Shown one piece after another: positions 51,735 to 61,342 of a DNA stretch of 64,000 bases. Position 1 is the stretch's first letter. Each line of letters starts with the position of its first letter. Source of the DNA: JBBDYG01 sp040901765. Lineage in GTDB: Bacteria > Planctomycetota > Planctomycetia > Pirellulales > Lacipirellulaceae. Under the pieces are notes generated by a model that saw only the letters and a list, made by a program, of their open reading frames with translations, did not search any database and was not told the DNA's origin. The DNA is taken from assembly GCA_040901765.1 (NCBI GenBank), contig JBBDYG010000092.1, positions 1 to 64,000 on the forward strand. Reading direction: 5' to 3'. The translations under genes were made by a program, and so were the position numbers.

Positions 51735-52619
51735 ATGCCCAATCCTCGCGTACTCGATCGACGTCGTAAGTCGATTAAGAACATCCGCAAAATCACGCGG
51801 ACGATGGAGTTGATCGCCACCGCGCGGTTCAAGAAGGCGATGGACCGGGCATCGGCCGCCACGGCCTACACGGAACGGATTACGCAGTTGGTCCGCGACC
51901 TGGTCGCCAGTGGCCTCGAGGTCAGCCATCCGCTCTTGGAAGCCCGCGAGAAGACCAAGAACGCCACGCTGCTGGTGCTCACCGCCAATCGCGGCTACTG
52001 CGGTGGGTTTAACGGCAACTTGCAGCGGGCCGGCTTCCATCGCTGGCAGGAGCTTCAGGGCCAGATTTCCAATTGCCGGTTGGAAGTGAGCGGCAAGAAA
52101 GGCATTACGAACCTAAAATTCCGCGGCCTACCAGTAAGCACGAGCTACACGCATTTCGACGATAAGCCCTCGTTCGACGAGGTCGAATCGATTGCCAATC
52201 GCTATTTGGACGAATTCATCACCAGAAAGCTCGACCGGCTCGACGTGGTGTATATGAAGTTCGAGTCCCCAGCACGCCAGAAGGTGGCCGTGGAAACGCT
52301 GCTGCCGCTCGGCAACCTGGCGATCGAAGGCGAGGATCGCACTACGGAACCAACGCGCGAGGTGAATTACGAATTCCTCCCCTCGCCGGCGAGCATTCTG
52401 GAAGAGGTGGTGCCGACGAGCTTCAAGGTGAAGCTCTTCAAGTGCTTCCTCGACTCGGCCGTCAGCGAACAAATAGCCCGCCGGGTGGCGATGAAATCGG
52501 CGACGGAGAATGCCGACGATTTGATCCGCCGCTTGAGCATGCAATACAACCGCGCCCGCCAAGGCCGCATCACCTCGGAGTTGATGGACCTCATCGGCGG
52601 TGTCGAGGCGATCAAGTAG
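51735..52619 (+). CDS. atpG: ATP synthase subunit gamma
   Basis: A 294-residue central-stalk subunit. The N-terminal coiled-coil helix is RRRKSIKNIRKITRTMELIA. The Rossmann-like middle includes LLVLTANRGYCGGFN, and the C-terminal helix carries the family signature MKSATENADDLIRRLSMQYN followed by RARQGRITSELMDL. The protein matches the family in order and length. A perfect 22-base inverted repeat begins 2 bases after the stop, and a 166-bp MITE-like element separates it from atpD. Confidence 0.97.
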   Translation: MPNPRVLDRRRKSIKNIRKITRTMELIATARFKKAMDRASAATAYTERITQLVRDLVASGLEVSHPLLEAREKTKNATLLVLTANRGYCGGFNGNLQRAGFHRWQELQGQISNCRLEVSGKKGITNLKFRGLPVSTSYTHFDDKPSFDEVESIANRYLDEFITRKLDRLDVVYMKFESPARQKVAVETLLPLGNLAIEGEDRTTEPTREVNYEFLPSPASILEEVVPTSFKVKLFKCFLDSAVSEQIARRVAMKSATENADDLIRRLSMQYNRARQGRITSELMDLIGGVEAIK

Positions 52620-52620
52620 A

Positions 52621-52680
52621 AATGACGAATGACGAATGAAAAACCAATGCTCAAAGCCTTTTCATTCGTCATTCGTCATT
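52621..52680. repeat. Perfect palindrome after atpG (GACGAAT type)
   Basis: Arms at 52621-52642 and 52659-52680 are perfect inverted copies over 22 bases, made of repeated GACGAAT units, with a 16-base loop. Similar units recur after atpD at 54356-54409. No T-tract follows, so read-through to atpD is likely. Confidence 0.9.
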
Positions 52681-52693
52681 CGTTATTCGTCAT

Positions 52694-52859
52694 GGTGAGT
52701 TCAAACTTCAAATGCAACAAGCCAAACGCCCTGGATTTGAAGGGGTTTTCGACGTTTGTTCACGATTCCCCGAAAATTCTAGAGCCGAACTGCTAGCAGC
52801 TTCGAAAATCAGCCCGCGACTCAGCCTCAAAGTTGTCGCATTTGAAGTTTGACATCACC
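52694..52859. mobile_element. MITE-like element between atpG and atpD
   Basis: A 166-bp segment bounded by 27-base terminal inverted repeats (52694-52720 and 52833-52859) that match at 24 positions. TCAT lies immediately outside both ends (52690-52693 and 52860-52863), a possible 4-bp target duplication. There is no coding capacity. The right end is identical over 23 bases to 1-23 of the window, showing it is repeated. The left flank is itself repetitive, so the duplication is tentative. Confidence 0.65.
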
Positions 52860-52903
52860 TCATTGAATAACAAGTCATTTCCAACGAACCCGCGATAGTC
52901 AAC

Positions 52904-54346
<1,443 letters not shown>

Positions 54347-54355
54347 CGAAGTCCG

Positions 54356-54409
54356 AATGACGAATGACGAATGAAGGACGCAAGCGAATGCCATTCGTCA
54401 TTCGTCATT
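54356..54409. repeat. Perfect palindrome after atpD (GACGAAT type)
   Basis: Arms at 54356-54373 and 54392-54409 are perfect inverted copies over 18 bases with an 18-base loop. The units are those of the palindrome after atpG. A further unit at 54342-54350 contains the atpD stop codon. Confidence 0.85.
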
Positions 54410-54445
54410 GCTTGCGGGTCTGAACAACGCAATGAGTAGTTCGCC

Positions 54446-54868
54446 ATGGTAGACATTGCCGCAAAATCCGCCGTTCTTCGCTGCATCGTGGTCACGCCCG
54501 AACAGACCGTGCTCGATACGAGCGCGGAGTTCGTTGCGTTGCCGCTGTTTGACGGTGAGGTCGGCATCGCGCCGTTGCATAGCCCGATGATCGGCCGGCT
54601 CGGGTACGGCGAGCTACGCATCCGCTCGGCGGGCGTCGTCGGCCGGTACTACGTCGATGGGGGTTTCGTGCAGGTGCTCGACAACGTAGTGTCGGTCCTC
54701 ACCAACCGTGCCCTTCCCGCAGAGCAGCTTCGCGTTGATGTCGCGGGTCAACTCTTGCAATCGGCGCTGGCCCGGCCCGCCGCAGGCGAGGAAGAACTCG
54801 CGATCCGCACGCGGCTCATTGCCCAGGCGCGAGCGCAGCTTCGCGTGGCGCGAAACTTGTCGAATTGA
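54446..54868 (+). CDS. atpC: ATP synthase subunit epsilon
   Basis: A 140-residue F1 epsilon subunit with the N-terminal beta sandwich (LRCIVVTPEQTVLDTSAEFV, LPLFDGEVGIAPLHSPMIGR, YYVDGGFVQVLDNVVSVLTN) and a C-terminal helical region (EEELAIRTRLIAQARAQLRV) that in other bacteria inhibits ATP hydrolysis. It is the last gene of the atp operon. It converges on glnB with a 29-base gap and no obvious terminator. Confidence 0.95.
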   Translation: MVDIAAKSAVLRCIVVTPEQTVLDTSAEFVALPLFDGEVGIAPLHSPMIGRLGYGELRIRSAGVVGRYYVDGGFVQVLDNVVSVLTNRALPAEQLRVDVAGQLLQSALARPAAGEEELAIRTRLIAQARAQLRVARNLSN

Positions 54869-54897
54869 ATCGCTAAGCCGCAAGCGGAAGGGGCACG

Positions 54898-55245
54898 CTA
54901 AATCGCTTCATTGCCACGTTCGCCGGTGCGGATGCGGATGCAGTCCTCCAGCGGCAGCACGAAGATTTTTCCGTCGCCCACGTCGCCCGACTCGCCCGAG
55001 CGGCCCCCCTTGATGATCGCACTGATGGTCGGTTCCACGAACTGGTCGTTCACCGCGATCTGAAGTTGGACCTTCCGCAAGAGGTTGACGGAAATCTCAT
55101 TGCCGCGGTAAACCTCTGTCTGCCCTTTCTGCCGACCGAAGCCCTGCACGTCCATAATGGTCAGCCGAACGACCTCGACCTCCTGCAAGGCCGCCTTCAC
55201 GTCTTCGAGCTTGCTGGGCTGAATTATCGCGAGGATGAGTTTCAT
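54898..55245 (-). CDS. glnB: P-II nitrogen regulatory protein
   Basis: A 115-residue P-II signal protein that senses ATP/ADP and 2-oxoglutarate and controls nitrogen metabolism. The N-terminus MKLILAIIQPSKLEDVKAAL, T-loop base GFGRQKGQTEVYRGNE and C-terminal IRIRTGERGNEAI align well with E. coli GlnB. Position 51, the uridylylated tyrosine in proteobacteria, is Ile here. The B-loop region (SGESGDVGDGKIF) has about three extra residues and no Lys at the usual TGKIGDGK position. The ATG at 55245 is chosen; a longer ORF upstream runs through repeats. A hairpin array precedes it. No amtB is adjacent. Confidence 0.95.
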   Translation of the reverse strand: MKLILAIIQPSKLEDVKAALQEVEVVRLTIMDVQGFGRQKGQTEVYRGNEISVNLLRKVQLQIAVNDQFVEPTISAIIKGGRSGESGDVGDGKIFVLPLEDCIRIRTGERGNEAI

Positions 55246-55383
55246 CGGTTGGGGGCTGGGGGCTGGGGGCTGAATTGCGCTCCGCGCGGTTGAGCGCCCG
55301 ACAATGTCACAGCGATATGTTAGACGAGGCCCGCAAGTTCCCCAATCCCTAGCTCCCAGTCCCCAGTCCCTCTCCAGACGCCC

Positions 55384-55730
55384 CGGCTTGGGCAGACGAG
55401 GCGGACGGGTCCACCCAAGCCGTTGGGGCATCCTTCTGGCTTGATGGGCGGCCGACGTAACGCAGAATGCCGGCATCCCTGACGGCCATCGATAAAGAAA
55501 AAAATGCCCCGGCTCGGACGGGCCAGGCGGTGAACCCGTCCGAGCCAATGTGGACATTCGGTTGTAGGAACGCTATCGGCGTGTTCTGCGGCGGTCAAAA
55601 TGTCTCTCGGCTTGGGTGGGCCAGGCGGTGAACCCACCCAAGCCTCGAGAACATTCGGTTAGTGAATTGGCTTGCCCTTATGAACAGCTCCCATGGCTTG
55701 GGCGGGCCAGGCGGAATACCCGCCCGAGCC
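55384..55730 (-). repeat. Array of four related hairpins upstream of glnB
   Basis: Four hairpins at 55384-55422, 55511-55546, 55609-55644 and 55695-55730 share the pattern GGCTTGGG...CCCAAGCC and, in three, the loop CCAGGCGG. Stem bases differ between copies but mostly change in pairs (for example T-A for C-G), so 12-bp stems are kept. They are on the 5' side of glnB. The remaining sequence to 56010 holds nothing recognised. Confidence 0.75.
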
Positions 55731-56010
55731 GTGGGATCTTACTTTTCGACTCCCGATGGAAGTCGATGTCCCTGTAAACTGCTATGCCGATCATCCTGAG
55801 CGGCGGGTTGCTATTACTGATAGATTGCCGCAATACGCAACGGGCGTGCCGCAACGTGTAATGCAACCGCAACTTGCGATGTAAACCATTGCAGAACAAT
55901 GATTTAGGTTGCCAAAATCCCGATTGAAGTGAAGGGATTAAATGCAACTGATGTGCCACGATTCTAGGCAGGGTAGGCCTGATAGCTGGGCAACCGCGAG
56001 GTACGCGCGG

Positions 56011-56045
56011 AAAAAACCGAAGGCCGCCCCATGGCGGCCTCCGGC
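56011..56045 (-). terminator. Intrinsic terminator of the porin gene
   Basis: On the minus strand, a 12-bp G/C-rich stem with one mismatch (arms 56034-56045 and 56017-56028, around GGCCGCC) is followed by a run of six T (56016-56011). It lies about 50 bases after the porin stop codon and is the clearest Rho-independent terminator in the window. Confidence 0.85.
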
Positions 56046-56094
56046 TTTGTTGTTTTCAGTGCCCTTGCTTGCGCGGCGGGCTTTCGTTCCGTTG

Positions 56095-57483
56095 CTAGAA
56101 CGACAGGATCGCGTCGATGCCGAACACGGTCTGGTTGAAGTCCACACCATCCTGGGCGTTGGCGTAAGCTTCTTCTCCGGGGGTCCAGTTGTGCCGCACT
56201 TCTGGCCGCACGATCACGTTGGCATGGGGCTTGTAGTTGAGGCCGTAGGTGACTTCGTAGTACGACTGGGCGTTGCCGGTGAAGCCGGTCCCCTTCCACC
56301 ATTCCATGCGCGTTCCCAAGGCCCAGCAATCGTTGATCGTGTAGAACAGGTATTGATTGACGCCCTTGTCCTCGAGCGGCTCGTTCGGATCGTCGAAGCT
56401 GCCGTCGTGATGCACGTAGTCGCTTTGGAACACGTACTTAAGGTCTTCCGAAAGCGCTACGTCGAGCACTAGGCTCTGGCCGTAACCGGTGGTGCCGGCG
56501 CTGCGGCGGCCGAAGTCGCCGGCCGTTGAAATATAAGTAAACTTGATGTCATCGGTGAGCTGCGCGGCAAACCCGCCGAGCCAGTTGCTGCCGCCGAAGG
56601 CCTGGTCGAACCCGGTGTCCCAGCCGAGCGTCCAGCCGGCGTAGAGCGTCATGTTGTCGATGCCGTTATAGGTGCTCAGCACGCCGGTATGGGTGAACGG
56701 CTCGCTGTTGTACTGCGTATAGGAATGGCTGTAGAAGAAGTTGCCCGGCGCCATCACGACTTCGTACCCGACGGGCGTGAAGAAGTGGCCGATCTTCACT
56801 TCCCAATCGCCATACGCCAGTTGCAAGTAGGCTTGCGGCATGGCCCAGCCGTAAATGCCATGGTCGAAGCTATCGGCGTTGTCCCACTTCGCGTCGTCGT
56901 TGCCGAAGGATTGGGTCTTCTGGGCGTCGGTGCCGTACATGATGTCAAAGCGAAAGCCCCAGTCACCCTGGCACTCGGTCGCCTCGGCTAGTTTCTCGAA
57001 GTACAGCCATTGTTGGTGCAGCCGTAGACCATCGGGCACGTCGTTGAACGATCGCAGGTCGCCGAAGGTGTTGGAAAACCGTTCGTTGTCGGAGTGGTAA
57101 CCGATTTGCGACCAGCCGCCAACGTCGAGCCAGCAGCATTCGCCGACTAGGCAGTCGCGAAGCTTGTACGGCTCGCCCAAGCAGCAGGGGCCGAACAACC
57201 CACAGCCACCGTCGCCGTAGCCGCAGCAATCGCCGCAGCCAACATCTGCCGCGCAACCGCAGTACGGGCTGTCGGCTGCATCGTCGTACCCACTGCTCCG
57301 ATCTTCCCCTTCGGGAAGCGACTCAGGTTCGTACTCGCCGGGTATGCTGCTTCCCTGGCTATAGTAACTGTCTTCAGTTTCGAGCGTGGGCGCGAGGAGG
57401 TGGGGCTGATGAATCTCGCCTCGCGCCACGAGTGGGCCTAGCAGCAAAATGGCTGCCGACCAACACAACGTGTAGGGTTTCAT
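56095..57483 (-). CDS. Outer membrane beta-barrel porin
   Basis: A 462-residue exported protein. The signal peptide ends about residue 22 (LVARG). Residues about 70-120 are unusually cysteine-rich (CGCAADVGCGDCCGYGDGGCG, CCLGEPYKLRDC, CCWLDVGGW). From about 125 the sequence alternates as amphipathic strands (WGFRFDIMYGTD, QAYLQLAYGDWEVKIGHFFT, LDVALSEDLKYVFQSDYVHH) and ends with a terminal Phe (DAILSF), typical of outer-membrane barrels. It matches the planctomycete porin family (Porin_5/BBP2-like). The solute is not known. It has its own terminator. Confidence 0.88.
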   Translation of the reverse strand: MKPYTLCWSAAILLLGPLVARGEIHQPHLLAPTLETEDSYYSQGSSIPGEYEPESLPEGEDRSSGYDDAADSPYCGCAADVGCGDCCGYGDGGCGLFGPCCLGEPYKLRDCLVGECCWLDVGGWSQIGYHSDNERFSNTFGDLRSFNDVPDGLRLHQQWLYFEKLAEATECQGDWGFRFDIMYGTDAQKTQSFGNDDAKWDNADSFDHGIYGWAMPQAYLQLAYGDWEVKIGHFFTPVGYEVVMAPGNFFYSHSYTQYNSEPFTHTGVLSTYNGIDNMTLYAGWTLGWDTGFDQAFGGSNWLGGFAAQLTDDIKFTYISTAGDFGRRSAGTTGYGQSLVLDVALSEDLKYVFQSDYVHHDGSFDDPNEPLEDKGVNQYLFYTINDCWALGTRMEWWKGTGFTGNAQSYYEVTYGLNYKPHANVIVRPEVRHNWTPGEEAYANAQDGVDFNQTVFGIDAILSF

Positions 57484-57855
57484 GGGGGGTAAGGCTCCGC
57501 GGACGGGGTGGGGAGGGGGGAAGCCGGCGCGCTTCTAGCAACAGGCGCGCCAGCTTACTGTGCCAATCGACTCCCGCAGCGACGCGGATTGAGGAGCGAA
57601 TCACTTTTCCTCCGTGCGATTTCGGGCAGTTTGGAAAGACCTACCGGCCGCACCGATGATGCCTGCTAGCTCGCGCGAAAGAATGCCGGTTACGCGAAGA
57701 ATGCATTCCTTCGCACATTAGCAGCGACTCGGAGCCGTGTTGTGCGCGGGTCTCCCGACCCCGCACGGACGCGAAGGTCTCTCGAAATTCAGGGAGACCT
57801 GCGGTCCATTGCGTGCGGCGTCGGGAGACCCGCGCACAACCGGGCTAACAACAGA
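57484..57855. repeat. Intergenic region with a perfect 21-base palindrome
   Basis: Arms at 57739-57759 and 57820-57840 are perfect inverted copies (GTTGTGCGCGGGTCTCCC and following), and an inner pair (AGGTCT/AGACCT) extends the structure. It lies 15 bases downstream of the ftsY stop. The rest of the 372-base gap holds the presumed porin promoter, which was not pinned down. Confidence 0.75.
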
Positions 57856-58779
57856 TCACGTCGCCATGTCGTCGAACAGTGCGTCGACGAATTGATCGGG
57901 CACGAACAGGGCGAGATCTTCATGCTTCTCGCCGACGCCGACGTACTTCACGGGCAGACCAACTTGCTGCCGAATCGCCACGACCACTCCACCTTTCGCG
58001 GTTCCGTCGAGCTTGGCGAGAACGATGCCCGTGCAACCCGCGGCTTCGGCAAACTTGTTCGCCTGGCTGATGCCGTTTTGGCCCGTGGTGGCGTCGATCA
58101 CCAACAGTCCCTCGTGCGGTGCCGCGGGAATCTGTTTGCTAATGGCGTCGCGAATCTTGGTCAGTTCCGTCATCAGGTTCTTCTGGGTCTGCAAGCGGCC
58201 CGCCGTATCGACGATGGCCACGTCGAAATTCTCCGCGAGCGCCCGCTCGACGGTCCGATAAGCCACGGCCGCCGGCTGGCTCTTGGGTTCGCCGGATACA
58301 ATCGCAACTCCGATGCGGTCCGCCCAGATTTTCAATTGCTCGACCGCCGCGGCGCGGAACGTATCGCCGGCCCCGAGAATTACCTTCTTCCCCTGCGCAC
58401 GGAACATGTGGGCCAGCTTGGCAATCGACGTAGTTTTTCCAGCGCCGTTCACGCCAGAGACCATGATCACCGTCGGCCCGCTGGCGGCGAATTCAATCGG
58501 CGAATCGGGCTGCTTGAGCAGTTCCTTGAGCTTGATCTTCCAAGTGGCGATCACCTCCTCGAGCGTCACCACGCGGCCACGCATGTTCTTCGCCACCTCG
58601 CTTACAATCTGCTCAACGGCATCGAAACCCATGTCTGTCTTGAAAAGCACTGCTCGCATTTCTTCTAGAAACGCGTCGTCGATGAGCCGGCCTTCGCTCT
58701 TGAACAAGTCGCGGACGTCGGTCTTGAGCAACTGGCCCGTTTTCTTCAGGCCCTGTTTGAATCGATCGAAGAGACCCAT
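57856..58779 (-). CDS. ftsY: Signal recognition particle receptor FtsY
   Basis: A 307-residue SRP GTPase that docks SRP-ribosome complexes at the membrane. The N domain (residues 1-90, MGLFDRFKQGLKKTGQLLKT) is followed by the G domain with G1 GVNGAGKTTSIAKLA, DTFRAAAVEQL, G3 VDTAGRLQ and G4 LAKLDGTAKGG. The acidic A domain of E. coli is absent, as in many bacteria. The ATG at 58777-58779 is chosen; the longer frame upstream runs into the GGGATTTGG palindrome and nusB. Confidence 0.96.
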   Translation of the reverse strand: MGLFDRFKQGLKKTGQLLKTDVRDLFKSEGRLIDDAFLEEMRAVLFKTDMGFDAVEQIVSEVAKNMRGRVVTLEEVIATWKIKLKELLKQPDSPIEFAASGPTVIMVSGVNGAGKTTSIAKLAHMFRAQGKKVILGAGDTFRAAAVEQLKIWADRIGVAIVSGEPKSQPAAVAYRTVERALAENFDVAIVDTAGRLQTQKNLMTELTKIRDAISKQIPAAPHEGLLVIDATTGQNGISQANKFAEAAGCTGIVLAKLDGTAKGGVVVAIRQQVGLPVKYVGVGEKHEDLALFVPDQFVDALFDDMAT

Positions 58780-58783
58780 GGGA

Positions 58784-58874
58784 ATTGGGGATTTGGGATT
58801 TGGGATTGGGGATTTGGAAGAATTAACAGCTTTGCCATTCCAAATCCCAAATCCCCAATCCCCAATCCTAAATC
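58784..58874. repeat. Palindrome covering the nusB stop (GGGATTTGG type)
   Basis: The left arm at 58784-58818 and the right arm at about 58839-58874, built from GGGATTTGG/GGGGATT units, are inverted copies with few mismatches and a loop of about 20 bases. The nusB stop codon (58868-58870) is inside the right arm. The left arm ends 5 bases before the ftsY ATG. Confidence 0.9.
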
Positions 58875-59269
58875 TCCTTTCTTGGCAGCTTATCCAGGAT
58901 GCCATTGACGAACTGCGGCGATTGGGCGGTGCCGAAGCGCTTGGCTAGTTCGACCGCTTCGTTAATCGCCACTCGGAATGGCGTCTGGGTGTACAAAATC
59001 TCGTACGCCGCGATCCGCAACAGGTTGCGGTCAGTGGCGGCCATGCGGGAGACACTCCAGTTGGCGGCGATCTGTTCCAGGCTAGCGTCAAGCTCCGCTT
59101 GATTGCGCCGCACGCCGAAAATCAGCGACAAGCAAAACTCTTCAAGCTCCGGCGATTTCAGCCGGGACGACACGAACCCGCGCAGAGCCTCCGCCGTCTC
59201 GCGAGGATTGACGTCATCCTCGAAGAGAATCTGCAGGGCAACTTCGCGGGCACGGCTGCGGCGGGACAT
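58868..59269 (-). CDS. nusB: Transcription antitermination protein NusB
   Basis: A 133-residue all-helical protein that with NusE binds boxA RNA during rRNA transcription. The family starts RSRAREVALQILFEDDVNP. It contains LILFGVRRNQAELD-like and WSVSRMAATDRNLLRIAAYE segments and ends TPFRVAINEAVELAKRFGT, SPQFVNGILDKL. The length is typical. It lies between ribH and ftsY. The nusB-ribH pairing is common in bacteria. Its last codon and stop are in a palindrome arm. Confidence 0.95.
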   Translation of the reverse strand: MSRRSRAREVALQILFEDDVNPRETAEALRGFVSSRLKSPELEEFCLSLIFGVRRNQAELDASLEQIAANWSVSRMAATDRNLLRIAAYEILYTQTPFRVAINEAVELAKRFGTAQSPQFVNGILDKLPRKEI

Positions 59270-59383
59270 CGGGGAGGGGGCAGGATTCAGGGGTCGGGGG
59301 TCAGGGAAGAAATGAGTCCGACTTCAATGCTACGGACAACTGGCTACTGGCAACGGACAATTAAGATTATCTGGCGGGCGGGT

Positions 59384-59887
59384 TCAGGCAAGTCGCCCCG
59401 GTGACTCGCCGAAGGAGAGTGGCGGGAGGTTTTTTAGCAGGCCGACCATGTGGACGGCGGCGGCGGCGCACTCGGAACCCTTGTTCCCGACATTTCCCCC
59501 GGCGCGGTGCAAGGCTTGCTCCATCGTTTCGCAGGTCAGGATGCCGAACAACACCGGTACATTGTATTGTAGGGCAATTTGGCCAATCGCCAGGCTCACG
59601 GCTCGATTGATGTGCTGGTCGTGCGTCGTTTCGCCGCGAATGACCGCCCCCAGGCATAGAATCGCCGCGTACTGGCCCGATTCGGCAAACCGTTGCGCCA
59701 CCAGCGGAATCTCCCAAGACCCCGGCACCCAGGCCACGTCAATCGCCTCATCCGCGACGCCCGATTCGGTAAGCGTCGCGATAGCACCCTCCAGCAACCG
59801 CCCCGTTATCGAACGATTCCACTCGGCGACCACAATCGCAAAGCGATCCGTGGGAGAGAGCGGCGCGGGCGAGATAGAGGTGGGCAT
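59384..59887 (-). CDS. ribH: 6,7-dimethyl-8-ribityllumazine synthase
   Basis: A 167-residue lumazine synthase, the penultimate riboflavin enzyme, which usually forms pentamers or 60-mer shells. Motifs are FAIVVAEWNRSITGRLLEGA, VPGSWEIPLVAQ and the catalytic-His region LGAVIRGETTHDQHI, then VLFGILTCETMEQALHRAGG. The last 20 residues (PLSFGESPGRLA) are a short tail. It is the first gene of a ribH-nusB-ftsY group on the minus strand. No riboswitch was seen upstream. Confidence 0.96.
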   Translation of the reverse strand: MPTSISPAPLSPTDRFAIVVAEWNRSITGRLLEGAIATLTESGVADEAIDVAWVPGSWEIPLVAQRFAESGQYAAILCLGAVIRGETTHDQHINRAVSLAIGQIALQYNVPVLFGILTCETMEQALHRAGGNVGNKGSECAAAAVHMVGLLKNLPPLSFGESPGRLA

Positions 59888-60010
59888 GGTCGGGTCGTAA
59901 GGGGGGTGACTCGATTATACAATAAGGCCGAGGGCTACGCAGGGGAACTAGCCACGACCAAGGAATCACTCAAGATTAGCTTGGATATTACTTACGCCGA
60001 AGGCGTTGCA

Positions 60011-60190
60011 CTCCAAAGCCCAGGGTCGCCCGCGCAGCGGCGCACTCTGGGGTCGATAGGAATTGAAAAATCTACCCCAACGGGGTTGCACAGATATCGA
60101 TTCCGAAATTGTGTAACTCCTTCGGAGTAAGGATTGAAATTGGCTCGCAGACCCAGGGTGCGCCGAGGACGGCGACCCTGGGCTTTGGAG
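60011..60190. repeat. 180-bp element with perfect 20-base inverted ends
   Basis: CTCCAAAGCCCAGGGTCGCC at 60011-60030 is perfectly inverted at 60171-60190. Inside are small TTCG-loop hairpins (ACTCCTTCGGAGT near 60117) and a CCCCAACGGGG stem. It has no coding sequence. It probably belongs to a dispersed non-coding repeat family. Confidence 0.75.
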
Positions 60191-60539
60191 TTTAACACCT
60201 TCGGTGTAAGGACGAAGCCACGATCCCTCACTTGAAACGCCCAAGTTATTCTTGCGTCGGCCCTAAGCCAGCATTCGGAGTGATTCAACATCCATTTTCC
60301 AACCTTCGACCATTGGGTCTGACCGCTGATCGGATCACATTTTTTTCGTGATGTCGCGGCGCGCCGCAAACATTCATTTGTGTTTGCGACTCGATTCGGG
60401 TTGGCGCAAGGAGGTGATCGCAGCAGTAAGGCATTGCGTGCCATTGGGTTATGAGATTCATTGCATCGCTTTCTCCGAAGAGCCGTGTCGCCCGCTATGT
60501 CGCGAGTGCGACATGAGTCGCACTTCATTTGCTCCCATT
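60191..60539. other. Intergenic region
   Basis: About 350 bases with no recognisable gene, between two repeat elements. A small hairpin around ACACCTTCGGTGT (60199-60211) belongs to the preceding repeat. Short ORFs here have no protein-like features. Confidence 0.4.
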
Positions 60540-60875
<336 letters not shown>

Positions 60876-60898
60876 AGCGGAATCTTGTGGGGGAGGCC

Positions 60899-61165
60899 GA
60901 TGGCGAGGGGAGCGGAGCGGCCGGCATTCCAGTGGCAGAGTGCCGTCAATAGGTGAGTCCCTACGAGTTGTCGGCAAAGTTCGTTAGATGGCTGTCCCCG
61001 GTTGGACTCCAGTTGGACCGATGGCCACGGGAAGCGGAGCGGCCGACAGTTGCAGTGGCAAGTTGCCGTGATTAGCTGAGGCTCCCGCGTTTTGTCGGCA
61101 GGCTTAGTTAGGTGGCTGTCGCCGTGTGAGGCCCTTAGTTAGTTGGCTGTCCCCGTGTGAGGCCC
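60899..61165 (+). repeat. Imperfect direct repeats of about 120 bp
   Basis: A unit beginning CGATGGC and including AGCGGAGCGGCCG, AGTGGCA and GGTGGCTGTC-like segments occurs at about 60899-61005 and 61019-61133. A third partial copy of the last 30 bases is at 61135-61165. No gene is seen. The block ends about 180 bases before the methylase gene. Confidence 0.65.
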
Positions 61166-61342
61166 TACTGGTGCGGAGCGAGAGATTGGGCGATGGAACC
61201 CCGTGGGGTTGCAAGTAAGCGAGTTCGATTCCCATGTCCTAGATTAATCGTGGCAGTATTGACAATTTTATATACAGCCGTACATTGACGACTACGGCGG
61301 CTGACTCCTGTGCTCGCAAGGCGAGTATAAACATGTTAATCT

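Noticed and set aside
55384..55730. Possible CRISPR array
   Set aside because: There are only four palindromic units with unequal spacing, no constant-length spacers and no cas genes.
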